Assembly (NCBI GenBank): GCA_963669155.1
Contig: OZ022597.1
Coordinates: 6,353,630-6,417,629, forward strand
Length of the DNA stretch: 64,000 nt
Reading direction: 5' to 3'
Source of the DNA: Arbacia lixula
Taxonomy: Eukaryota > Echinodermata > Echinoidea > Arbacioida > Arbaciidae
In this document: positions 17,301 to 29,700 of the stretch, in pieces
How positions within the stretch are numbered: the stretch's first letter is position 1
Layout: each line of letters starts with the position of its first letter
Position numbers and translations under genes: made by a program
Notes under the pieces: generated by a model
Databases searched by the model: none
Seen by the model: only the letters and a program-made list of their open reading frames with translations
What the model was told of the DNA's origin: nothing

Positions 17301-18740
17301 CTGAATCATGAGACTAAAATTGGGCATGTACTGTAGCTAGGCTAGGCTATTGAGACATATGGTAAGTTATTATGTTTGTCTATTTTACAGACACATGTAT
17401 TGCATAAGTGACACGAGTGAGTCTGCCTGCAGACTAGTTGCACATGAGGCAAAATAATCGAACCAAAACTTTGGACTGGACGTTGCTCACGTAGCAATCA
17501 GATAGACTGGATCGTTAATACCACTAGCCTTCTTTCTAGGCTGCAACTGATTTATTTTGTCAAAGTTTGGCAAAAATCTCAACTAAGTCTGAGAGGCAAA
17601 GGCTAAGCACTCTTTCCGCTTCCCTTGTCCAACACATAGAAATGAGAGAAGGAATGCTAGTCTTACTGTTCAGACCTAGCTGTGATTACAACATAGAAAA
17701 ACAAGTAGTCCACCGCCTTGAACCCAGACTAACATCCAGTCTAGCAACATTACCTCCCTTAGTCATAGTTCATGTTGACATGTCAACTTCTAAACACACA
17801 GGTGTATGAGTAAAAGTCCACATGTTTTGAAGTGGCCAACTTATGTCAATGTCATATTCCCTCCTTCAAAATAATCCTGTTTGTTTTGAGTTATAATTTG
17901 CCCTTGAATCATCACAGCTCTGTGTTTGCTGACATCCTTGCTGCACACAAACTGTATACAAAATGTATACAAACTGTGCAGTATAGTTCATGTGATTGAC
18001 TTGCTCCCAGCCACAACACATTTTCCCCTCTCATTTCATTTTGTCACCTGCTGTAGACATTGGGGTTTAGACATGTACGATTTGAGTACACAAGTATGGT
18101 CACAACATGAACCTTCATAGTAGGTTCCATGGTCAAACTAACCACAGTCAATGAAAATCACTGGCTGCAAAGACCACTCAATATGAAGCCTTTAAGGGCA
18201 GGTTGCACATGTATAAAGGCCACCATTCCATAATTGCAGCTTCTATGTGCTCACAAGGGTTTTGTTATGAGATAGGTTCGTCTACATACTAATAACTAAG
18301 CAAAACATTGTTTATACAGATCATTTCTATGAAATACCTGTAAAGCTCTTAACATATCTGAATTGTTAAAATGTCACACTTAAACCAGATTTATCTCAAT
18401 AAATCCATGCATTACAAAAAAACACACCTATAAGCATAAAGGTAAGGCTAGCCCGTTGATGACAAGAGAAGGGTGAATGGTTGAACTATGTACTGGTTCT
18501 TTTGTTGTTCTTGTCATTGTGCTTTGTTTGTATGTACTTTGTGGGGTCAATGACCTCACTCTGTGCATCAGACTCTGACTGTTATTGACCAGTGACTTGG
18601 TGAAGTTTCTGTTTCTTCATAACAAAGACAAACAATCCCCCTATTTGTGGTGGTAGAGACTAAAGTTGTTGATGTGATTCTTCTGGTTAACTAATGTATC
18701 TATAAGAGCAATCAGACTATGGGTATAGTGCAAAATGTTG
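14360..18740. other. Long stretch without a recognised gene
   Basis: AT-rich sequence with a TG/GA microsatellite (15595-15735) and one palindromic repeat (16466-16607). I searched by eye for the missing N-terminal rhodanese exon of the downstream phosphatase and did not find it. Confidence 0.5.
16466..16607. repeat. Palindromic repeat of the GGCCCTGTATTATAAAG type
   Basis: It begins GGCCCTGTATTATAAAGAGT and ends TTATAAAACAGTGCC, with GATTGAT/ATCAATC blocks inside. Related sequence lies at 44512-44638, and a similar plan at 61952-62112. Confidence 0.6.
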
Positions 18741-18747
18741 ATAAATG

Positions 18748-18905
18748 TAGGCAGTTATGGTATAGTGGTTGTGAGCTGTGACTGGAAATAATCAGGTCCT
18801 GGGTTCAAACCCACCCACACCACTCATCTCCTTCAGCAAGGTACTTTCTCCATAATGCTGCTCTCCACCCAGGAGTTTAAATGGGGGTGGATGATTGTGT
18901 GAATG
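18748..18905 (+). repeat. tRNA-derived SINE
   Basis: The head carries an A-box-like GGTATAGTGGTTGTG and, 35 bases later, a B-box-like GGTTCAAACCC, the spacing of a polymerase III promoter. It cannot fold as an intact tRNA. The body (CTTCAGCAAGGTACTTTCTC, then CTCTCCACCCAGGAGTTTAA) matches the style of widespread deuterostome SINE bodies that I recall. Confidence 0.65.
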
Positions 18906-19620
18906 GACTTGACCCGGCAGGAATATTGTGCAGCAGGCAAGGAGTGAAGATGGTGCACATATGTGTGCCTGATATGTTCTTGAATCCAGCAACAAGTGCT
19001 TCCATTTTAATATCCCTCTCAATTCAGTCCCTGGACTGCGAAATAGGACTGACCCTCCACACTTTACATAAACAAAAATATTTTTCACTCTGATTCCAAG
19101 TGGGAATCAAATCTTTATTATTTCATTTTTTACAAATGATTACCCAACGGTGGCACGGCGCTCTACAAAGGGGTAGGAATAAAATACTTAACTTTAGTGG
19201 TACTGTAGCAGTGTACATTGCAAAATAGGGAACAAATATTTGTTAATATTTCCCCAGACCAGTCATGCGTCTTGACATGAATTTGTAAAGTTAACAGGAC
19301 TGTTTGTTCAAATTTTTGTTATAATATGAATGTTTGACTTTGTTAGCAAAAAAAATCCGGAAGAGAATGTTAACAGTTCAGCAATGATGAACATGTGATA
19401 CATGATGCATGTCTTTTGCATTCTAAATGACACACAAAAAATGGAAAATGGATGTCGAGTCATCCATGTAGAAAGCAGTTGAGATTAGCTGCACCTGCTC
19501 CAACCTACAATGGAGGCTACTTCAGTGGTTGGATGTTGTTGTGGTGGTGGTTGTAGATTGGAAAGGGGGTGGGGTAATGAAGTGTTGTTAACAAAGAGGG
19601 TATTTCTGGATAAAGAGAAC

Positions 19621-19872
19621 TGTGTGTGTGTGTGTGTGTGGGGGGGGGGGGTGGATGAACATGGAGAGGACGAGCTGAGAATGAGATGGTGGAAGGGGTG
19701 CAAATACTGAAGGGAGAGAAAGGAAAGTGGGATGAAGATAAAGAAAATGGAGTGAAGACTGGGGGTTCACGAAGAGACTAGAGAGGTGGTTAGGGAAAGG
19801 CAGGTGGGGGAAGAGTATGATAACCACAGAGAGAGAGAGAGAGAGAGAGAGGGTGGGGGGGGGGGGGGGGGT
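19621..19872. repeat. (TG)n, poly-G and (GA)n low-complexity cluster
   Basis: TG and G run at 19621-19660, (GA)n at 19831-19850, and a long G run to about 19872. The frames across it are spurious. Confidence 0.85.
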
Positions 19873-20048
19873 CTTAAAAATGTGTGAAAGATGAGGGATG
19901 GGGGGGGGGGCAATTACCAAAGGGAAGCCTAGATGAGAATGTGAGGTTTTCCTTCAGAAAATAGTGATTTCCTGTTCCAGGGGGTGAGTATTCTCTTCTT
20001 GTGGTTTTTGACACAGATCTTTGGTTTTGTTTTGACTACTAGGCTTTT

Positions 20049-20208
20049 TTTCTGTCTGTCTGTCTGTCTGTCTGTGTCTGTCTGTATCTCCCCTATCTCT
20101 TTCTCTCTGTCTCTTCCCCTTTCTTTCCGTCTTTTGCTTTCTCTATATGGTGTCTCTCTTTCTCTCTTCCTCTCTCTGTCTGTCTGTCTCTTTTTCTCTC
20201 TACCCATT

Positions 20209-20252
<44 letters not shown>

Positions 20253-20255
20253 CAT
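20049..20255. repeat. (CTGT)n/(CT)n microsatellite
   Basis: Tetranucleotide CTGT runs separated by CT-rich sequence. Confidence 0.9.
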
Positions 20256-21793
20256 TTTGATTTTGCTGTCCCTCTCCATGTGTGTCTGCACAGGAAGAGG
20301 TTGTCCTGTCTAGTATCAGATGTTAAGTCTGGCCGGCTATGAACAAGGTCTCCATAATTATTCAATAAACCTTTGTCACTCTATTATTAGCTCTGCAGAT
20401 CACTTCCTAAATAGGGCACAATTTGTAAGTCCTAGAATACTTTTCAAAGATTTCGCTATCAACGAAGGTGTGTATTGTGATCACTCTAGGTTCATGCTAG
20501 AAATACAGAATGTTGCGGGTGAAGTGCAAAATGTGAAAATCAATGTAATTCTTAATCATAGTATGAAAAAAAATCAAAACGACAATATTTGTATATGTTT
20601 GTAGTCAAACCAGTATCCTAATGTAGTGCTGTGATATGCCAACCTTCCATTCATATAAGAGGTTTCCCTTTTCAGAGAAAACACATCCCACAGTGTTGAT
20701 TCTAATCGAGTAATACCCTCACACACTCTGTGCGGCTCCAAACGGACAGAAGAAAGCTCAGAATAAATCCACCACCACCACCACCACTGAAAAATCACAT
20801 TTCATGATCACAAGCTGTGCGAGGTATGGTGACGTCTTTCGGTGGAGTTCCCACGTTAGTCATGCCGTTTTTCTAGGTGTATGGTCCCCCGCACCTTACA
20901 ACAATGAGAATTGTGTCGTGGAAGCGTCAAGTGTTCCTCCGTCATTCCATTGTGTTGATGATCATGTTGGCCAGGAGCTGGCATCCACATCGAGGTACAT
21001 TATTTAGATACAGGGCTTCTAGCGTGGTAGTCTTTAGTCTTATGATGGCAGACTCTATTGCAATACATTCACAAATCATGTGTCTGTCCTGAAGATCAGA
21101 CTACTGTCGTCTTTGCAAGGCCAGTTGCATCAGGGCAGTGGTCTATTTAATATATATGGACGTTATTAAATAGTTTCCATTCTCCAGACCCAGTGATTCA
21201 GGATCCGTGCCTGACTAACAAAGGTCTGTCCCTAAAGACTACTTCTGTGGTGGTAAATTCACTGGCTGTCTCACGGTCTTCTTCGCACTTTGAGGTTACA
21301 TCTATTTTTGTAGAAAAAGCATCTCCAGATTTTTCATTTAGACCACAGTAGGCACAGAAACGACATCTTTGAGAGATGACGACTACCACTAATATTTCCG
21401 TTGCTCATAAATCATATTCCTTGTATCCCACAATATCTGATCCCTGTGTTGTATTTACATCGCAGATGAATCAGAATGGTTATTTTTATGTGATTAGGTG
21501 GTGCTCTATCCCCTTTTTGTATGTTGCTAGTGCTTCTGAAATATGGAAATACAACAAGTTTGAATGACATCTAATATATATTTCAACCCATTCAATCCTC
21601 TAATTGAATATTACATAAACAAGACCAAAGGCAATTTTTTCTCCACAACTGTTTTCATGAGATTGTCGTGCTTGTGCCCTCATAAATAGGAGAGTGAGTC
21701 GATAAAGTGAATCTTGTAATGTTATTAGTGGTAATGAGTCGATTGACTGAATGTGGGATAATCACTCTCCATTTCCTTCTCATCTTTCTGCAG

Positions 21794-21968
21794 CTCACGA
21801 TCAAGGAACTCCTCGCCAGCTCCTGCAAGACAGAGTTAGAGTCGGTGGGAGAGGTGGTAGTCTACGATCAAGTCACTGCGGACGTTTCTTGTCTGACGGC
21901 CGACAGTTTCCTGGGAGTGGTCCTCACAAAGCTGAATGACACCTTTAAGAGTGTATCTCTGTTGGCAG
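21794..21968 (+). CDS. DUSP16: Phosphatase exon: C-terminal half of rhodanese domain
   Basis: It follows the acceptor CTTTCTGCAG and encodes LTIKELLASSCKTELESVGE, then VVVYDQVTADVSCLTADSFL, then KSVSLLAG. The VVVYDQ, LAADSFL-like and LLxKL features are those of DUSP8/DUSP16 rhodanese domains, which dock MAP kinases and lack catalytic activity. Phase 0 in, phase 1 out at GCAG|GTAAAG. It should be preceded by one more coding exon with the basic docking motif. Confidence 0.88.
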
Positions 21969-24900
21969 GTAAAGCTGTGTTCCCACTTGCAAATAGTTTA
22001 CGTTTTGTTTTAAACATGCTCTTCCTATCCATCACTAACATTAAATGTACTGTTGTTTTGTATGATTTACTACTTGTTTTTTGGCACGTCAGCATGAATC
22101 TGAACCAGTCATCAAACTTGCATCTGATCTTCTTGGCAGGTAAGGATGTGTTCTCACTTTAGAATAGTACATGTTTTAAAAATGCTGCATTTCTGTTCGG
22201 TTAGTGACATAAATTGTATCACTGTGTTCCTGTGTCTTCTCATGTTTCACATTTTTTCATGAATCTGAGCAAGTCATCATCTTCTTGGCAGGTAAGGATG
22301 TGTTCTCACTTGAGAATGGTGCATGTTTTGAAACAATGATTTTCCTTTCCATTACTGGTATGAAATGTATCACTTTGTTTGAATGTCTTCTCTTTTTTTT
22401 CATGAATCTGAACAAGTCTTTAAACTTTTATTTCTGATCTTTTTGGCAGGTAAGGATGTGTTCTTACTTGAAAATAGAACATGTTTTGAAATAATCATTT
22501 TCCTTCCCATTACTGACATGAATTGTATCACTGTCTTCCTGTGAATGTCCTCACTAGTTTTATGTTTTTGTCATGAATCTGAGCAAGTCATCAAACTTGT
22601 ATCCCTGATCTTTTTGGCAGGTAAGGATGTGTCTTCACTTTGAAACCATGTTTTAAAATGTTGAGTGCGATATCCATTACCAAGATTAACCTATCATGAG
22701 TTTGTGTCATTGCTGTGTGGTACGAATATATCCTTACTTTCTAGCACTGCATCATCAATATGAAGAAGTCATCAAACTTGTTTACTTCCGATTCTGTTGC
22801 TAGGTTGATATGTTTTCACTTCCCAATTTGCAATGTTTCCAAGTCATTTGCCCCTAGATTGTTGCCAATGTGTACTTGTCGTCATGTTTTGGAGTGTTGT
22901 TCATTTTATATTTTGTTGGCAAGTAAAGCAGCACACTATTTTTGTCTCAAAGCATTTTCTTGAATGATTTGTCATCAATGTAAATCGCATTAAAGGTGAT
23001 GTGTACCTTTTGCAATCCTCGAATATAAAGTTGTGTCCATACTGTTTTGAAAATTTCCCACGGAACTAGGAAGTTACTTTTGATTGGTATTTATTGATGT
23101 TGAATATTTAAAGATGATTTTTGATAGATATTCTAAATGATAAAGTATATTACCTGCAGATTTTTTCACTGAAAATATATATTTGAACATTGCAATCTCA
23201 TGCAAATACATTAATGTGTTGTGCAGGGGTGCTTCTAGACAAGTTTGTGTAACAATATTTTATCATGAGGGACAATGGAAGACACATTATCAGCTTCTTC
23301 TTTCAATTTGCAATTGAAAGAAGAAGCTGTTATGATCAAAGGAAGTCGTCCAAGCATTGTCCATTGATTTTGAGGTCACTGACTGGCTGACAAGGCCTGC
23401 AAACTGATATGGGTTACATCTGAGTCTGTGTCCATAGACTATTACTGCACCTCCTTTAATTATCTCACTCCTACCTGTGTGATGCTCATCCCTGTCTCCA
23501 TCTGGCCTATAGAGGGCTGGGAGTGAGTCATGCTTTGGGCCTGTCATCCGGAGTCGTCGGTGGGGCTATCACGAGAGGAAATTGGGTCTGAAGTCACGTC
23601 CTGTCATCAGCGTTAGTTTGTTATCATTTTCTGGCCCCATTGCAGAATGACGGTATGCTACCTTGAAAAATGAAAACATACTCTTTTTGATATATTCCTT
23701 GCCTTTTGTATATAGGGATGAATACATATGCTATATCCATATCAGAAAAAGTGCATCCTAGTCGATCGCAGTTTTTTTTTTATAATTATGATTAAAGTAT
23801 TTATTAAGTATAAGAAGCATGATAATAAAAGCAATCAAGAAAGATTACAAGTAAATGACAATAAAAAACAAATTAATTACATAATCATGAAGTATTAACA
23901 GTATAACAAAATTAAGGCATTTGAATAAACAAATAGGGTAAGGAATAAATGTATCTGATTTCAAATCTCCCATTTATGAATATAACCAGCTAATTGACCT
24001 TTCTTCTTGAAGATTCTGTATTCGTTATCTTTACCTATAACTTCATGTTACTAGATTTAGTGGTTAGAACTCCCATGCAATCTGTTGTTCGGACAGGCCA
24101 TGAATAAATGCTCTCCCATATGTTGTGTACAAAATAAGTCGATAATTTTTTTTTTCTGTTTTTGACAACAGAATATTTTTTTTTGTACAGGTATGTGTGT
24201 AAAAACATATTTCTAATAATATATCAAATGTACACGTAAAAGGATGCACATTTTTGTGAGAAAATGCACATTTTCGAAAAGAATTTTTACACAACATATG
24301 GGGGAGCACCTCGTTTGTGACGTTACAAAAACAAAACTTTAAAATCAAAATAAATCTTTTCCTTTGACCGATTTTCTTCAAACGTTCACTCATATGTTTC
24401 TTTCATTTGTCTCTTTTTATTGAAACCAAAATAATTTCAGGGAGAGCTTCCCCTTTAAAGCATCTCAACTCTGAAGCAGGAGGGTTCAATTTGCTTGTTA
24501 CACACTAATTAAGTCCCAACTCTCCTGAAGATGTGTCATCAGAATATTTTACCACTTCGGTGCTTCGGTAGAATACAGACGCGCGTTATGATTCTCTGTC
24601 GTAGACGAGCTGGGTGGAGGGAATGACGATGATGGACTTACGATGACTGTGATGCCGTCATCATGATGAATATGTCTAGCTTGAACTGTAATAATGCATT
24701 AAAGGACAACCAAACCCTAGATCACTCCTATTTGCTAAGCTGTCGTAAGAGCTGATTCATCTCAAAGAAAAATGTGATTATTGACCATGAAATGGTTGCA
24801 TCTCCAAGCCCTTTGCTGCTTATGATGTTAGTGAGAAGAACCGGCCTATAATATGAACGTTTGTGCCTAACTTCATCTCATATCGCCACACATATCGCTT

Positions 24901-26667
24901 TCTTAGGCAGACAATATTCTGAATAAATTCATGTGCACATAGTGTGTCATACAATTCTCTTCAATAAGCTAACAAATTGCTCATGAGGAAAATATCAGAA
25001 ACTGAAAGGGCCCTTTAACTTGATGACACAGCTTCATCACTGCTGTAGCCACATTGACTGAGGGTTAATTTTGTAACTTGATTGACTCATGATTGCAATG
25101 ATGCCTTGATTCATTGGGCGTGCTAATTGTTTTAGACCTCAATAGGGGTGGAGCATTAGTAAAATGTTGTAGTTAGCTTTTAGATTGCTCTCTATTTTAA
25201 GGTTTTATGTGCCTCACGAGATATGATTCCTTTGATAATTGTAAAGCTCTTTGTTTGAACTTTTAGCATGAATGTGGATCTGACGTCTAACAGTCAGGGT
25301 ATATAAAATTTTGTATGACATTGCATGTACATATTTTTGTTGTTTAATGTTTTGAGAATGAAATGCGTGCAATGTGCATTCAAATTTCCTAGAGTGAAAC
25401 CACTTTCTCATTTCTAAACTTGTACAGAGAAAAAAAGGATGTTGCACAGTTTTCTTGAGTCTTAAATGCACCAATTATGGATTTTTGCTCCAGATGTTCA
25501 CCTGTTTGTGAAAGGTTATATTATTTGCTGCTTGCCATATTCCAGCTGTGCAAATTTCCAAATTGCAGGAGAATGAAGAAGGCATGCCATCATGCAAGTT
25601 AGCACAGGAGTTTCAGTGAAAGAAGCCTACCCCGCTATAGAGTACCAAAATGATGTCGTCATATGAGCATGTTGTCAAGACACTAAACAAATTCGCTCAA
25701 GTGAGAGGTTTAGCGGGTCGATGCTGTCTATCGGGCTAGTGTCGGGACTTGGGATGCTGTCTATTGGGCTAGTGTCGGGTCTCGGGCATTCCCAATTACA
25801 GTCCCTGGTGTGATCACTGCTGCTTGCTCTACCCGCATAGTTTAGAGCCAGTTGATGATGTCACACTTTGTACATTGTATAAAACTACATTGATAGCCAG
25901 ATCAACAACTCAACTCCTTAAACTCTTTGTGTGCCAAATGCGACTTTTTCACAATTAATACACACATTTCCCATAGAGAAACAACTTATTTGGCTCACAC
26001 AGGGTAAAGAAAAAAATGTAGACCTGTCCAAGTTTTATATCAGCCATATTGGAAATTGTATTTTGAACACAAGTATGGTATAAAAAGGAAGTGTACTTTT
26101 GAAGACATACGGTACTATTACGGTATACTCTATGATCGGTGGTCTTCTATGCACATTAATGGGGTTCTCAAGTGCACTATAGCGCACTGTTTCACCATCT
26201 GTTTCTCGAAAAAGATCAATTAATGGTGGTTGTCATATTGTTGTGTAGGAAATAATTTAACGTAGGGTAAGCTGGCTCATTGATAGAGAGAGTGGGAGGA
26301 AAGCAGGTAGAGAGGGGGAGAGAAAGGCAGAGAGAGAGAAGAGAGTGAGAGAGAGCAGGGAATAGCCTGGAATATTGCCCAGCAGTTGATAAACACACTC
26401 CAGAATCCTCCAGAATCTACCCCCCCCCCCACTCTTTCTTAGTCACCACCCCACCCCCAACCCTGAAAAGACATCATAGTGTGCGCACATACACAATACC
26501 TGGTGCTTCGTCCATGCACAGGGTACAGTGCACACAGCGCTGCCTGATAATGAGTCTCTGCATGCCTTGCCTTGCAGGAGGGGAAATGAGAGATTGGACG
26601 ATCACCAGATGACATCATCCTGCTAAGCTCTGATTGGACAATGCAGGGGATGACTCATCCTGGGGTT

Positions 26668-26710
<43 letters not shown>

Positions 26711-29700
26711 TGATGTGTAATGTGTGTATGTGTTTGTGTGCAGTGCTAATACCCAGTGTGTGTATAAGAGGGGGATTCTCAGTGCAGATAGGTAGGTAGG
26801 GTGCCCTTACCATCTATGGGCTTACAGTGGTTCACCACAAACACACACACACACACACACACACTGCTGTACAGTCACCAATCCAGCCTGATGACTATAC
26901 CTAAACCACCACCTCCCAGCGAGTGAGCGCTGTGACTCCCTATCTCTTCTTGTGGAGTTTCTATGGGGAATGAGTGTCCCCACTAATTTGCTGGGCATTC
27001 ACTGTTGACTAGCGCTCTCCCGTTCCTGCTGCCAGGGTGACACAATTTGCCAGATCGCGATCGAGAGAGGACTTGTTTTTACCCCGTTCTCTCTCTCTCC
27101 CCCGCACTCCTACCTTCTGAGGAATATAATAACACAAGAACAGCTGAACGGATCGAGTGCTAGATACAAGATAGATTGAGCTCGGGAGGAGAAGCAACTA
27201 AGGAGATTTTTTCGATACGATTTGGTTCGCGGAGACGAAGCAATCTTGTTCTTTCTGCCTCCATGTTCTTGGAACTTTAGTTGTGGATTTAAATAAACCC
27301 AGGATGGTTATACAGGTGGAGAGGAATGTGAAGACAGTCGCTGCTGGCAGTAAGAAATTCAGCACTTTCATTTAAATATATCTGTATGTTTGTTTCCTTT
27401 CATGAGCAAGATTCAGGGAGACAGGGCTTTGGCTTTAACGCACCTTACATTGAATATGTCATAGTAACGGATAGGGGAATACTGAAATGCCCTATTGGAT
27501 GTATATATATCGGTATGGGATCTATGGATAAACTGGTATGACTCAGTTGCAATTAACTCCACCTAGAGACAATACACCTGTGTCATGTGAAGACAGATCA
27601 TCGACATACCTGTATGTGTAATTTGGGATTATGCTAAGACCATTGCTTGAACCATGAGCAATATCCTTTTATGTTTGTACACATATACAGACATAAAATG
27701 GTGACAGATCATTTTTGTTATCTCAATTTATTTCGGGATATGATTTCAAGAATTGTAATCTTGGTTGAATGTGGTTCCTTTTGTTAAATGCTACTGTAGT
27801 ACATGTAATAATAATAATAATAATTAACAGCATTTATATAGCGCTTATCACTAAGAATGTCTCTAAGCGCTTAAGGAAAAATTACATAGAAAGACCAGAA
27901 TAGGCCAGAATAGGTAGGAATTTTCTAGTTTTGTAACCCTAGGCATGGGTCCTTTCCTGTACGACAAAGTGAGAAAAAAACGCAACACCACTACGTATTT
28001 CCTCCAAAATTGCGATCAGACCTTGGCTGGGTTTTTTTGGCGGTGGGATGACGGGTTTCCGATGTGAGATTGTACGATATGAACTACGTATGTGGAAACA
28101 TGCTTGATATATTGTGTGCATTACTAGAGTATAGTATCAGTGAAGTCAACAATGTTTGAGGTGCATAATGTATTAAAGCTGAAGAAGAAGTTTTAGGCTC
28201 TTTTGATCATGGATTAAGTTTGCACCCTCCCTTCCCAATACACCTGCACACACTCTCTTCTCTCTCTAACTCAGACTTTCTCTCTCTGTTAATTTGTCTT
28301 GATATCTTTCTACCTCTCTTTCTTGTTATATAATATTATTCTTATTTATCTATCTCTCTTCTTCAGCTGTTTGTGCTGTTGTCTGCTTGTCCAGAGATTT
28401 CTATCTCTCTTCCTCCTCTTCCTGTCTCTTCCCTCCCAGTAATTGCCTCGCTGTTACCTATAACTATCTCTGTTTCTCACTCTCTCTCTATCTCTCTCTC
28501 TCTCTCTTTCCCTGTTTGGGACTGTCTCTACCTCTCTCCTTCTCTCTGTCTCTTCGCTCTAAATGTGTATTGTCTCTCACCCTGTCTATGTTATCTATTA
28601 CACTTTTCCTGTCTTTCTCTCTCCCTCTTTAATCTCACTCTCTCTCGTACACACACACACACTCTCTCTCCCTCTCCCCTCCCATTTCTCTCTCTCTGTC
28701 CCTCCCTCTCTCTCCATCTTTCATCCCCTCTATCTAGTATCTACATACATGTTCACCCTCACTCCTTCCTTTTCCCTCTCAACCCCGGCCACAAAATGCT
28801 CTACACCCCTCCGCAGCTGTAGCAGCCAGGCATCTCCTGCCATATATGGTCATGAATGTAAACCCACAGTTTCCATGGCTGACCTTTGTTTGGCAGCAGA
28901 AATGGGATATTGCAAATTTTGTTTGATGACAAATTATGCTGATGACATCAAGAGTATGATTTCTGAGTCCCTGCTTTATTGGTTGTGAATGTGTTCTTAA
29001 TGTTCTTGTGAGGAAACTTCTGATTGACATGGAAACTCAAGAGAAGAATGACGCAAAGACGACCAAACGATATTGACATTTGGAGAGAAACATTTCAAAC
29101 TGTTTTCACTACTTTGTATGTTAGCCCTGGAAATGTGTGTGTATTTGTAATTTCAAGATGTCATTTAATCAATGGAAATCTACAGGTTTATTTTAGTGAT
29201 AGAAATTTGATTGATATATTAATGAGAAAATATTAGAGGTTTGAAAGAAAAGAGTTCCTTTGCCTGTTATATTGGTAAACATACAGTTCTTTGTCAAATT
29301 CTATGTCTAATCTTTTTATTTTTCCATTCAGGTCACGAATAGGATCCGAAAGTTATCTTTCATAAACTTTGCTATTTCCATTTCTAATTATTTGGTTTTC
29401 CTTTCAGGTGAGCAGGATCAGATCAAAATTGTATGGATTTCTGTAAATTTGTGACGGATCTTGCTCAGAATGGATTCTAATTGTTATTTTGTTTTCCAAC
29501 TGCAGGTGGCTACTCATCATTCCAGTCCTGTTTCCCCTACCTGTGTGAGTCACAGAACCGGCCCCCGTGCCCTGCACGGGCCCCCCTGTCCCAGCCCTGC
29601 CTACCAGTGGCCAACACGGGCCCCACCAGGGTCCTCGGCTTCCTCTACCTTGGCTCCCAGCAGGTACGTGCCCCACCGTCAAGTCTAACGGCCAAGGCAA

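Larger units (their letters stand above)
22920..27300 (+). other. Phosphatase intron, mostly featureless
   Basis: AT-rich intron with a perfect 18-bp-arm hairpin (23291-23329), a family B repeat arm (24297-24462), a family D element (25643-25890) and CT/CA microsatellites (26669-26708, 26840-26866). Confidence 0.6.

Noticed and set aside
18748-18830. A tRNA gene
   Set aside because: A- and B-box motifs are present but the acceptor stem and anticodon arm do not pair, and SINE body sequence follows.
22140-22640. A CRISPR-like or coding repeat array
   Set aside because: The units are 150-180 bp, diverged, AT-rich and intronic; the sequence is eukaryotic and the frames contain stops.
28373-28988. 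149- and 141-residue frames in the phosphatase intron
   Set aside because: They are CT-rich low-complexity translations with no splice context.
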